DNA of 64,000 nucleotides from NCBI RefSeq assembly GCF_021699055.1, contig NZ_SSXC01000006.1:22879-86878 (forward strand), given 5' to 3'. The first letter of the stretch is position 1. Each line of letters starts with the position of its first letter. Positions 25,501 through 33,013 of this stretch are shown piece by piece. The notes beneath the pieces are model-generated. The model made no database searches, was not told the DNA's origin, and worked only from the letters and a program-made list of their open reading frames with translations. Source of the stretch: Blastococcus sp. MG754426. GTDB taxonomy: Bacteria > Actinomycetota > Actinomycetes > Mycobacteriales > Geodermatophilaceae. The position numbers and the translations under genes were made by a program.

Positions 25501-28047
25501 GCACTGGCTGACCCGGCCGAGCTGCTGCACGAGGCCGCCACCCGGTACGCCGACGCGCTACACGTCGCCGCCGACCACCGCCTGGGTGCCGTGACTGCAG
25601 AAGAACTGGAGAACGCCGCCGAGCGCCTGCACGCCGGGTTGACCGCCGCGCCGGCGTGGCCGACGCTGCGCGGACACCTGGCGCTGCTCGCACTCAAAGG
25701 CTGCGACCCTGCCGCCGTACTGAGGACGACGGTCGAAGCGCGGGAACTGGAGACGGCGACCGACCCCGCTGCCGTCCTCGATCACCGGCTGCCCGTGTCG
25801 GGTCCGGCAGGTCCGCTGCGGTGGCTATCCGGGATACCGGCGGCACTGGTCGACGATCCGCGTTGGGGGCCCTATCTGACCGCCCGCGCCAATCACGTCA
25901 TCGCCTGCGCGGCACGGGTCGGAGAGAACAGCGCCGGCATGACCGCGGCCACCGCGCCCACCTGGGCGAGACCGCTGCTGGGCCCGGATCACGGGTCGCT
26001 GCGTGCGGACCTCGCCGTCTGGCGCGCCGCGCTCAGTGTTCCCGACAGCGACCGGCGCCCCACCGGACCGCCCCGGCGGCAGGCTGCGGAACGCCAATCT
26101 CAGACACGCCTGGACGAGGCCGTAACCGCTACCGGCCCCACCCGGGACAGCTCCGTGTGGTCCGCCCTCGCCGACGGCATCGCCCCCCGCATCCGCCGCG
26201 ACGAGCACTGGCCGGCACTCCGCGACCGGCTGGCCGCCGCCGACCGTGCCGGTCTAGATGCCGCCGGCATGCTCGCCGCCGTTGCTGCACAACGTCCCCT
26301 GCCCGACGACCTGCCCGCCGCGGCCCTGTGGTGGCGGATGGCACCCCACGTCGCCCCGGCCAGCGTTCCCGCTGGGCCGGGCACGGCCGGACCGCGCCCC
26401 GACTGGTGCACCACCCTGCTGGACCTGCTCCCAGACCAGCAGGCCCAAGGTGTGCTGGCCGACCCGGCGTGGCCGGCGCTGGTCACCGCGGTCACCACCG
26501 GCACCCGCAACGGATGGCGTCCCGCCGACCTGCTCACCGCCGCACTCACCGGCCTGCCGCCCGCAGTGACCGACGACGCGGTTGGGCTGGCCGAGGCGCT
26601 GGTCTTCCAGATCGCCGCCCTCACCGACCCGGCCCCCGTGCACGACCCCGAACCCCTGCCGGCCGATCTGCAGCCCCCCGACGATGCGCATCTACTGCCG
26701 CCCGTGCACGCACCCAAGACCGCCACCACTGACCCGGCGGACGGGCTGCCCTGCGACGAGGACGCGCCATTCGACCCCAACTACGACACCCCTCCGCCGG
26801 CGTGGCCGCCGCGGTATCGCACGCCGGACCCCTTCACCGTCACCGGCGGGGTCGATGTCGCCGACGACGCCGACTACCTCCTCGAGCAACACTTCTGGGC
26901 CACCGCCATCGTTGGCCGCGACCGGCTCATCGAGCTCAACGCCCAGGCCGCCGCCTTCTCCAGCGACCACTACCGCCACTCCTGGGCAGCGGGCTACCTG
27001 CACGACCGGCTGGGCACCGACCTCACCGCCGATCCCCGGTTCACCGCGGGCTACGCCCCCGCCGGCTGGACCGCGCTCGTCGACCACCTGCGCGGCCTCG
27101 GCGCCAGCGACCAAGAGCTGCTCGCCGCAGGCCTCGCCCTCCGCGCTCGCACCGGAGCGCTGATCGATCGGTTTCGCGACCGGCTCACCTTCCCCATCTT
27201 TAGCCGCGACGGCGTCATCGTCGGCTTCGTCGCCCGCCGCAACCCCACCGCACCCGACGACGGACGCGCCGGACCCAAGTACCTCAACACCCCGGGCACC
27301 GACCTGTACCGCAAGGGCGAGCACCTGTTCGGGCTCCATGAGAGCCGAGCTGCGCTGGCCGCGGGAGCCACCCCGGCTCTCGTCGAGGGACCGCTGGACG
27401 CCATCGCCCTCACTCTGGCCGGTGGCGAACAGACCGTCGGCGTCGCCGCCCTCGGGACCGCCCTGACCGACCGACAAGCAGACCTCCTCGGCCCCTACAT
27501 ACGCCTCCACGGCCCCGGCATTCTCGTGGCCACCGACGACGACACCGCCGGACAGCAGGCCGCAGAGCGCATCTTCTGGCAGCTCTCCACCCGTGGGGAC
27601 GACCCGCGCCGACTCGCCCTGTTCGACGGGCTCGATCCCGCCGACCTCTTCCACCGCGAGGGGGCCACCGCGCTACGGAGGGCCATCGACGCCTCGAGCA
27701 GCCTCGCCGACAACCTTCTCGACGCCCGCCTTACCGCCGCGCTCTCCGACAGGAGCCCCGCAGCTCTCCGCGCAGCACTGCACGACGTCAGCGCCACCAT
27801 CGTCGCCCTGCCACCCAGCCGGTGGCTGGCACACATCGACCGGGTCACCGAGGCTCTCGGCGTGCCGCCTGGCACCGTCCACAAGGCCGTGCTCGACACC
27901 GAACCGATCACCTCGGCGCCTCGCAGGACCCCGACTGGTCCACACCGGGCGCACCGCTCAACGCCCCCATACGCGGATCCTCAGCGGCCGGGTCAGACGG
28001 GACGGCCGTCCCACAGCACGCCACCTGAGCTGCACCAACCCCGGTAG
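22546..28047 (+). CDS. MobF (TrwC-type) relaxase-helicase fused to a DnaG-like primase
   Basis: About 1,833 aa from GTG 22546 (VMTLHKLTAGDGYTYLTRQV). The N-terminal TrwC relaxase domain carries the GDGYTYL tyrosine region and the metal-binding DPDLHSHVAVSNKV histidines near residue 270. A RecD/TraI-like helicase follows, with Walker A LAPAGAGKTTAL (about 598) and Walker B VVLDEAGMAG (about 672). After an Ala/Pro-rich middle, the last 400 residues form a DnaG-type catalytic core (FPIFSRDGVIVGFVARR; TOPRIM motifs PALVEGPLDAIAL near 1608 and VATDDDTAGQQAA near 1660). It would nick oriT, unwind the transferred strand and prime its copy. oriT was not located, but the upstream spacer is the natural place to look. 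Confidence 0.85.
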   Translation: MMTLHKLTAGDGYTYLTRQVAAFDATERGHVGLGDYYSQRGESPGRWAGNGLPGLSGVIAGQFVGEDQMKSLFGEGRHPDADRLEQDALAGGRTPAEAHAAGSLGRAFFVFSARADGFRARCAQGYAAFNAARGQPATTPVPHDDRAQIRSDLARTMFTEAYGRAWRDARELSGFIARVSRPATTAVAGYDLTFSPVKSVSALWALAPREVAEQIEAAHATAVADALAWLEDSACFTRLGTDGVRQVETTGLIAAVFTHRDSRAGDPDLHSHVAVSNKVQTRDGRWRALDGRVLHKAAVAASERYDTRLQAHLVTRLGIRFTDRPGITTGRRTVREIVGMDQRLLSAWSSRRRDIDARRGVLAGEFQRHHGRAPTAVEAIGLAQQATLETRGPKHEPRSIGEQRATWRREALAILGSPNRVDRMLGRVLGARGSPRPGVTEAWVQSAASRVLDTISAGRATWQMWHVCAEVERVVRAAALPPAEVDVAVTRVTEEALSPGLSVPLGERDPVVEPPELRRSDGASVYTVAGSRLYTSRAVLDAEALLLAAAGRGEGRRADPATVELALLESTANGAELNPGQAQLVRELACSGARMQLALAPAGAGKTTALATLARTWTADGGTVLGLAPSAVATAGLRACLGAPCETLTKLVWCLEAGQAPDWVAGIGPTTLVVLDEAGMAGTVELARAAEYVLGRGGSVRLVGDHQQLTSVAAGGLLAEIAATHGAVTLTQLVRFDDPAEAAATVAVREGDTLGLGFYLDSGRVHVGDRSTCAEQAYAAWAADRDRGVDALLLAATRELVAQLNQRARADRLTRAASSPGAEVELADGTRVGAGDPIITRTNNRHLPITATEWVKNGDRFAVRAVGGDGSLDVVHTDTGRRISLPAGYVAEHVQLGYATTVHGAQGVTAEVCHTVLGGTESRQLLYVALSRGRAANHLYLATIGDGDPHSIVTPAAVSPPTATDLLVGMLARDGAQTSAAGARRALADPAELLHEAATRYADALHVAADHRLGAVTAEELENAAERLHAGLTAAPAWPTLRGHLALLALKGCDPAAVLRTTVEARELETATDPAAVLDHRLPVSGPAGPLRWLSGIPAALVDDPRWGPYLTARANHVIACAARVGENSAGMTAATAPTWARPLLGPDHGSLRADLAVWRAALSVPDSDRRPTGPPRRQAAERQSQTRLDEAVTATGPTRDSSVWSALADGIAPRIRRDEHWPALRDRLAAADRAGLDAAGMLAAVAAQRPLPDDLPAAALWWRMAPHVAPASVPAGPGTAGPRPDWCTTLLDLLPDQQAQGVLADPAWPALVTAVTTGTRNGWRPADLLTAALTGLPPAVTDDAVGLAEALVFQIAALTDPAPVHDPEPLPADLQPPDDAHLLPPVHAPKTATTDPADGLPCDEDAPFDPNYDTPPPAWPPRYRTPDPFTVTGGVDVADDADYLLEQHFWATAIVGRDRLIELNAQAAAFSSDHYRHSWAAGYLHDRLGTDLTADPRFTAGYAPAGWTALVDHLRGLGASDQELLAAGLALRARTGALIDRFRDRLTFPIFSRDGVIVGFVARRNPTAPDDGRAGPKYLNTPGTDLYRKGEHLFGLHESRAALAAGATPALVEGPLDAIALTLAGGEQTVGVAALGTALTDRQADLLGPYIRLHGPGILVATDDDTAGQQAAERIFWQLSTRGDDPRRLALFDGLDPADLFHREGATALRRAIDASSSLADNLLDARLTAALSDRSPAALRAALHDVSATIVALPPSRWLAHIDRVTEALGVPPGTVHKAVLDTEPITSAPRRTPTGPHRAHRSTPPYADPQRPGQTGRPSHSTPPELHQPR

Positions 28048-28188
28048 AGGTTCGGCTTCCGGGACGCGTTCACTCCCGGCAGCCGGGAGGACGCGCCACG
28101 GTCTGGGTCCCATCACTGTCGGGTGACAGTCCTGCGCCGCATGCCGCTTGTCCAGCGCTCGGTCATACCTCCCTGACAAGATGCGCTC

Positions 28189-28881
28189 ATGAACCGAGTC
28201 GCCCGGCTGGTGGACCGCCCGGTGTACTCGATGGCCCAGGTCGATCGCATCCTCGGTCTTCATGGCGGGACAGCCCGCCGGTGGATCGACGGCTACAACC
28301 GCGGAGCCAAGTCGTATCCGCCGGTCATCAGGCAGGAGCGGACCAACGAGGACACCGCCACGTGGGGCGAGTTTGTAGAGACTCGGTTGCTCGCGGAGTT
28401 CCGTGACGCCGGGGTGCCGATGATCCGGATGCGGCCAGCGGTGGAACGCCTGCGCCGAGAGCTCGAAACGCCGTATCCGCTGGCCTCAGCGCGGACCTGG
28501 CTGTACGCGGAGGGTCAGGAACTGGTCCGAGCGGTGCAAGACGAGGTCGGCCTCGACAGCGCGTTGCAGCTCGTCGTGGTGAGGAGCAACCAGCGTCTTC
28601 TCTGGTCTCAGCATGCCGAGTCGTTCCGGGGGTCGCTCGAGTGGACAGACGGCGATGTTCCTGAGCCCCGACTACTGCATCCCATGCCGGACATCGCTGA
28701 GGTACAGGTCGATCCGCTTCGCGGCTACGGGGAGCCAGTTGTTCGCAACGTCCCTACTGAGGTCATCGCAGAGCTGATCCGTGCGGGAGAAACGCCTGAC
28801 TCTGTGGCAGACATGTACGAGCTGAATCGCTCGCTCGTCGACGCCGCGGTCCGGTACGAGCTGAAGCGCGCGGCCGCCTGA
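28189..28881 (+). CDS. DUF433-type antitoxin
   Basis: 230 aa from ATG 28189. The N-terminus (SMAQVDRILGLHGGTARRWI) looks like a MerR-style DNA-binding helix-turn-helix. The C-terminus (VVRNVPTEVIAELIRAGETP, then DSVADMYELNRSLVDAAVRY) matches DUF433, an antitoxin domain. The toxin gene starts 6 bp downstream. As in other such pairs, the protein probably neutralises the toxin and represses the operon. A short intergenic region (28048-28188) separates it from the relaxase. Confidence 0.75.
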   Translation: MNRVARLVDRPVYSMAQVDRILGLHGGTARRWIDGYNRGAKSYPPVIRQERTNEDTATWGEFVETRLLAEFRDAGVPMIRMRPAVERLRRELETPYPLASARTWLYAEGQELVRAVQDEVGLDSALQLVVVRSNQRLLWSQHAESFRGSLEWTDGDVPEPRLLHPMPDIAEVQVDPLRGYGEPVVRNVPTEVIAELIRAGETPDSVADMYELNRSLVDAAVRYELKRAAA

Positions 28882-28887
28882 CGTCTC

Positions 28888-29301
28888 GTGGTGGCCGATC
28901 GCGAACGTCTGCGCTTCTACGTGGACGAGAGCGCGCTCGGGCTCGGCAAGGCTCTCACCGCCGCGCGCTTTGACACCGTTCATGTCGGCCATCCACTGAT
29001 CCCCGAATGCCCATACGGCACGCTGGACCCCGACTGGATGCCAGCTGTGGCGGCGCGAGGCCTCATCGCCATTGGCCGGGACAGGCGAATGCGTACCCGG
29101 CCGGCCGAAGTGCACTTGATCCGGGAGTCGGGCCTGCGTGTCTTCCGGATCGGCGGCAAGCGGGATGAAACGACGTGGGGTTGGCTGACGTGGATGGTTC
29201 GCCGGTGGGACGACATCGAGGAGATCGTTGACACCAGGGGCCCAGGGCCATGGTGGTACGTCATCACCGAACGGTCAGTAAGGGAGTTGCCTTTGGCTTG
29301 A
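28888..29301 (+). CDS. PIN-like toxin (VapC45/DUF5615-like)
   Basis: 137 aa from GTG 28888. The first strand RLRFYVDESALGLGKAL carries the initial PIN-like acid. TVHVGHPLIPECPYGTLD and WMPAVAARGLIAIGRDRRM follow (second acid), and a basic helix completes a compact mini-PIN fold. These features match the PIN-like proteins that pair with DUF433 antitoxins. Expected activity is RNA cleavage when the antitoxin is lost, which would stabilise the element. Target unknown. Confidence 0.7.
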   Translation: MVADRERLRFYVDESALGLGKALTAARFDTVHVGHPLIPECPYGTLDPDWMPAVAARGLIAIGRDRRMRTRPAEVHLIRESGLRVFRIGGKRDETTWGWLTWMVRRWDDIEEIVDTRGPGPWWYVITERSVRELPLA

Positions 29302-29383
29302 GAAGCCCCCGCCGAATGGGGGCAACCGTCATGTCGGTACCCGGCTGCATAGTCAGGGCACCCCGAGTAAGTACGGAGTACCG

Positions 29384-30217
29384 ATGCCGGATCGCTTGTG
29401 GCTCGACGTGCCGTACGCCGAGAAGGACGCTGCCAAGGCAGCCGGTGCCCGATGGGATCCCGACGTTCGCCGCTGGTATGCGCCTCAGGTGGCACTGCTC
29501 CCGAAGCTCGCGCGCTGGGAATCACGGATACCCGAGCTCTTGCCCGGGGAGGACCGCAGCTTCGGCCAAGGTCTGTTTGTCGACCTGGTGCCGTCGACTT
29601 GCTGGTTCACCAACGTCCGCAGTTGCGTCGACGAAGGCCAGTGGGACGCGCTCCGGTCCATGGTCTACCGCCGGGCCGGGCACCGCTGCGAGGCCTGCGG
29701 CGCTCCACGCGGCACTGACCGTCAGCGACTGGAAGCCCACGAGCGCTGGCAGTACGACGAGAGCACCTACACGCAGACGCTGCGGCGCCTGATCGCCCTG
29801 TGTTGGTCCTGCCATCGGGCGACGCATTTTGGCTTCGCCGAGGTCACCGGCACCTCCGCCGAAGCGACCGCCCACCTTCGGGCGGTCAACGGCTGGTCAC
29901 CCGGCGAAGCTGACGCCCACATCGACCGCGCCTTCGCACTCTGGGAGAAGCGGTCGACCCATGAGTGGCGGCTCGACCTGGGCATCCTCACGAACGCCGG
30001 CATCAGGGTGGTCGAGCCCCCCGATCCCGGGCGTCGGACTGAGGAGAGCGCGACGCGCCTGGCAATCAAGATGCCGCTCCTGCCCACGTCGATACAGGGG
30101 GAACACGGCAGCCATACCGCCGCGGAGTACCGATGCGACGACGAAGGCCCCTCCGCACCCGAACCGCCCCGCAGAAAGCTGTGGGCGCGTATTCGCGGAG
30201 CTCTCACTAGTCAGTAG
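29384..30217 (+). CDS. DUF5710 domain protein with HNH-like zinc site
   Basis: 277 aa from ATG 29384 (GGAG 7 bp upstream). Residues about 3-45 are DUF5710: LWLDVPYAEKDAAKAAGARW, then WYAP. Near 105-150 are CEACGAPRG, LEAHERWQYD and LIALCWSCHRATHFG, that is two CxxC knuckles plus His residues, as in HNH endonuclease-like zinc folds. DUF5710 is often found on plasmid and conjugative-element proteins (TraC primases, relaxases). Possible DNA-binding or nicking role in transfer. It converges with, and overlaps by 7 bp, the end of the minus-strand transfer operon. Confidence 0.7.
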   Translation: MPDRLWLDVPYAEKDAAKAAGARWDPDVRRWYAPQVALLPKLARWESRIPELLPGEDRSFGQGLFVDLVPSTCWFTNVRSCVDEGQWDALRSMVYRRAGHRCEACGAPRGTDRQRLEAHERWQYDESTYTQTLRRLIALCWSCHRATHFGFAEVTGTSAEATAHLRAVNGWSPGEADAHIDRAFALWEKRSTHEWRLDLGILTNAGIRVVEPPDPGRRTEESATRLAIKMPLLPTSIQGEHGSHTAAEYRCDDEGPSAPEPPRRKLWARIRGALTSQ

Positions 30218-31548
30218 CGGCCAGGGCCGCCTGCGCCCGGCGCCGGGGTGTTGATCCCTTGCGCACAGCGGGCTCGTGCGACTGCCTTGGCCACGTCGTC
30301 GGCGTGGCTGAGCAGTCGCTCGCCCGGGCCGGGCGCTCGAGCGCGCTGCGCGTAGAGCCCGGCGAGGTGGCGCTGGCTCGTAGGTGCGGCGGGTGCAGCA
30401 CGGTTCACGGCGTCGGCCAGGCTGCTCGACAGCGCGGTGGCCGAGGCGACCGCGCGACCGAGGCGGTCAAGGTCGGCGCCGCGGGCCTGTACGCGGCGGC
30501 CGGCGATGACGTCCCGCACCCGGTCGTCGGGCATGTTGTCCATGCGGGGCAGGTCGCGGGCGGCGGCGTAGAGCTGACCGGTGCGTGACCAACGGTCGAC
30601 GGCCGCGGCGAGTCGGTCGGCGAGGACGGGAAGCTGGTTGGTCACCTGCTGGACCGTGCGGGTCAGGCGAGGGAGGTCGCCCCGGTCGCGGAGCGCGCCG
30701 CGGTCGGCGTTGGACCCGAGGTCGTTGCGCAGCGTGTCGGCGAGGGCGCGTGCCCAAGGAACGACGCCGTGGGGGTCAGTGGGCCCGACTCGGTGGCCGT
30801 CGTCGAAGGTCATGCTGATTCGGCCCGTGAGTTCCCATGCGACGGCTGCCAGCAGGGGCCGCATGCCTTCGTCGCCCGAGGCGGCAGCTAGCACGGACGA
30901 GGCGCAGTCGCTGGTGATCTCGGCGGCGGCCACAGCGGCGCGAAAGTCGCGCAAGGTCAGGCCTTCGCTGCGCAGGGATCGGTCGACCGCCGCGGTCAGC
31001 GCCGCTGCGGCATCGACTGCGGTCAGCCTCTCGCCGGCTCGTGGCAGGCCGGACACCGGCACCAGGCGATCGAGGACGGCCGCGCCGTTGGCCGTCGGCG
31101 GGTCGGCCTGGGCGTCGCGCTCGACGGCTGCGGCCAGCCTCCGGACGACGGCCAGCTCGGCGACCGCAGCCTGCGGCAGCAGCCGGTGCGCCAGCCGGGC
31201 GCAGTGGTCGGCAGCTTCGGCAAGTTCGACGGTGACCGCCCACCGGTGGCCGCGACCCATGCTGGCGCGGTCGCGGCCGATCACGTCGGCGGCGGCGCCG
31301 GCCAGGTCGGTCAGCGGTCCTCCGGTGCGCGGCCAGAGCCGGCCCACCGTCGTGCAGGCAGCGGTCATCTGGGCGGCGGTCTGCTGCCGACGGCTGACGC
31401 CAGCAGTGAGCCCGTCCTGGGTCATGCCAGCGATGGCGCGGCCGAGGTGGGCCATCGCTCCGGTGACGTCCTCGATCGCCGCGACGCTGGTCGGCGCCGC
31501 GGTGCGTTCGGCGAGCGCGTCGAGCAGCTGCTGCAGGCTGGTGGCCAT
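30211..31548 (-). CDS. Large alanine-rich helical protein, last gene of the secretion operon
   Basis: 445 aa from ATG 31548, which is 2 bp from the stop of the upstream gene. The protein is almost entirely amphipathic helix rich in Ala, Arg and Asp (HLGRAIAGMTQDGLTAGVSR; DRLGRAVASATALSSSLADA), has no membrane segment and no known motif. The repetitive helical composition suggests a coiled-coil or scaffold protein. Its conserved place at the 3' end of the transfer operon points to an accessory conjugation role, which is inference. Confidence 0.6.
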   Translation of the reverse strand: MATSLQQLLDALAERTAAPTSVAAIEDVTGAMAHLGRAIAGMTQDGLTAGVSRRQQTAAQMTAACTTVGRLWPRTGGPLTDLAGAAADVIGRDRASMGRGHRWAVTVELAEAADHCARLAHRLLPQAAVAELAVVRRLAAAVERDAQADPPTANGAAVLDRLVPVSGLPRAGERLTAVDAAAALTAAVDRSLRSEGLTLRDFRAAVAAAEITSDCASSVLAAASGDEGMRPLLAAVAWELTGRISMTFDDGHRVGPTDPHGVVPWARALADTLRNDLGSNADRGALRDRGDLPRLTRTVQQVTNQLPVLADRLAAAVDRWSRTGQLYAAARDLPRMDNMPDDRVRDVIAGRRVQARGADLDRLGRAVASATALSSSLADAVNRAAPAAPTSQRHLAGLYAQRARAPGPGERLLSHADDVAKAVARARCAQGINTPAPGAGGPGRY

Positions 31549-31550
31549 GA

Positions 31551-31847
31551 TCAACGCAGCTGTCGCAGGGCGCGGCGGGCTGCGCGGGCCGCGTCGATGA
31601 CGTAGCGAGTCGCGAAGGCCTCCTGGTCGACGAGGCCGAGCGCGCCCATAGCCGCGCGGATGCTGGCGCGGGGGTCGTCGTCGACCAGTGGGACAGGCTC
31701 GGCGTGCCCACCGGCCAGCTCGAGGAGCTCCGCGGCCTGCATGCACTCCAGGGCGATGTGTGCGGGGACTTGCTCTCGGTCGGCGCCGACGGCGTCGAGC
31801 AGGGAGGCGGCGTAGCTGAGCGGGTCGATGCTCGCCTCGACGGTCAC
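31551..31847 (-). CDS. Small acidic hypothetical protein (98 aa)
   Basis: GTG 31847 has AAGGAGA 6 bp upstream. It encodes a small helical, acidic protein (SIDPLSYAASLLDAVGADRE) ending in a basic helix RAARRALRQLR. No family recognised. Adjacent to the large helical protein and probably cotranslated with it. Confidence 0.6.
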   Translation of the reverse strand: MTVEASIDPLSYAASLLDAVGADREQVPAHIALECMQAAELLELAGGHAEPVPLVDDDPRASIRAAMGALGLVDQEAFATRYVIDAARAARRALRQLR

Positions 31848-31955
31848 GGCGGCTCTCCTTCACTTGGTGGACTGCACCGAGGCTGGGTCGCCGCGGCCGG
31901 TGAGTGGGGATGTGGCGATCAACCTGTGGATCGCGGCGGGGCTGTTTACGACCGG

Positions 31956-32438
31956 TCATCTGGGCGGCGGCGTGGCTGGGCCGCCGTCCGCATCGGGAAC
32001 GGGCAAGGCGGCCGGGCAGTCGTCGAGCAGTCGCCAGTGCAACTCCCGCGCCGGATGCCGGTCGGGAAGCGGGGCGGCGGCGAGGCCGGGCAGCCCGGCG
32101 GCAACGTCGTAGCCGGCGGCCGCGGCGCGGGTGAGGGCGGCGGACAGAGGCCACCAGTCCGGGCCGTCCAGGAGGCGCGGATCGATCCGCCGGGCGACGG
32201 CCTCCCACGCCGGGTCTGCAGGCTCGTCGTCCCGGCGGCCGACCGGCTCGCTCTCCATCTCGGCGGCGACGCGCACGATCTCGGCCGCGATGGCGCGCCG
32301 CCGGGCCTCGGGCATGGCCTCGCACCACGCGGCCAGCAGTTCCGGAGTGTGGCGAGTCATCCACTGCCGGCTGACCCGGACGCCGCCGAGCAGCGCGACC
32401 CAGTCGTCGGACCGGTCAGGGCGCGGAGCAGCACTCAT
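31956..32438 (-). CDS. Hypothetical protein of the transfer operon (160 aa)
   Basis: ATG 32438 overlaps the stop of the preceding gene (ATGA). Soluble helical protein with Trp/Asp-rich segments (DDWVALLGGVRVSRQWMTRH; RRIDPRLLDGPDWWPLSAAL) and a Pro-rich tail. Not recognised. Translational coupling places it in the same operon as traG. A 108-bp gap separates it from the next gene. Confidence 0.6.
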   Translation of the reverse strand: MSAAPRPDRSDDWVALLGGVRVSRQWMTRHTPELLAAWCEAMPEARRRAIAAEIVRVAAEMESEPVGRRDDEPADPAWEAVARRIDPRLLDGPDWWPLSAALTRAAAAGYDVAAGLPGLAAAPLPDRHPARELHWRLLDDCPAALPVPDADGGPATPPPR

Positions 32439-33013
32439 CGGGTAGCTCCCTCGCCGTCGTCCAGTGTGACTGTGTCCGGTGCCCCGTCAGATGACTGGGC
32501 CCCGGTGTCGGCGTCGAAGCGGCGGCGCCGCTCCGCGACGGCGGACGGAGTGCGGTAGTCGGCGTCCCAGGAGCGGGCCGGCCAGTCGACATGTCGGCCG
32601 GGTGGGCAGCCGAGGCCCTGTCGCTCGTTCATGCGGGCGTAGAAGCCGGGCAGGGCGTAGCGGTGCCACTCCTCCATCGGATGGGGAACCGTGGCGTCGG
32701 CCGCCGCGGCCCGCATGCACGCGAGGACTGCCAGCTCGCGGACCAGTGCCGGGTGGGCCGGCCAGCAGGAGGGGACGAAGTGCGCGGTTTGCCAGGCGTA
32801 GGTGTGGTTGAGCCAGCCGGCGACGTCGTCGATCCACGACCACAGCTCCCGGCGCACTTGGGGAGAGCAGGTCGCCGGGTCCCACGGCCGGTCTAGCAGC
32901 CCGTAGGCCGATGGCTCGAGCCCGGACACCTCGGCCTGCCGCAGCATCTCCAGCGCGTGCCGGACCCAGCGCGGCGGTCGCGGAAACGGGGGCGCCAGGA
33001 GGATCTCGGTCAC
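32435..33013 (-). CDS. DUF4913-like protein
   Basis: About 192 aa from GTG 33013 (GGGAGGTGTC upstream; GTGA overlap with the traG stop). Trp-rich with a compact domain: ELWSWIDDVAGWLNHTYAWQ, FVPSCWPAHPALVRELAVLA, and GLGCPPGRHVDWPARSWDA. The combination of a WxxHP-type motif, an EWHRYALPGFYARM segment and Cys/His residues resembles DUF4913, a small domain found next to conjugation genes in actinobacterial integrative elements. Function unknown. Confidence 0.55.
   Translation of the reverse strand: MTEILLAPPFPRPPRWVRHALEMLRQAEVSGLEPSAYGLLDRPWDPATCSPQVRRELWSWIDDVAGWLNHTYAWQTAHFVPSCWPAHPALVRELAVLACMRAAAADATVPHPMEEWHRYALPGFYARMNERQGLGCPPGRHVDWPARSWDADYRTPSAVAERRRRFDADTGAQSSDGAPDTVTLDDGEGATR

Noticed and set aside
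28048..28188. CRISPR array or long repeats near the relaxase end
   Set aside because: No regularly spaced repeats were seen here or elsewhere in the window.
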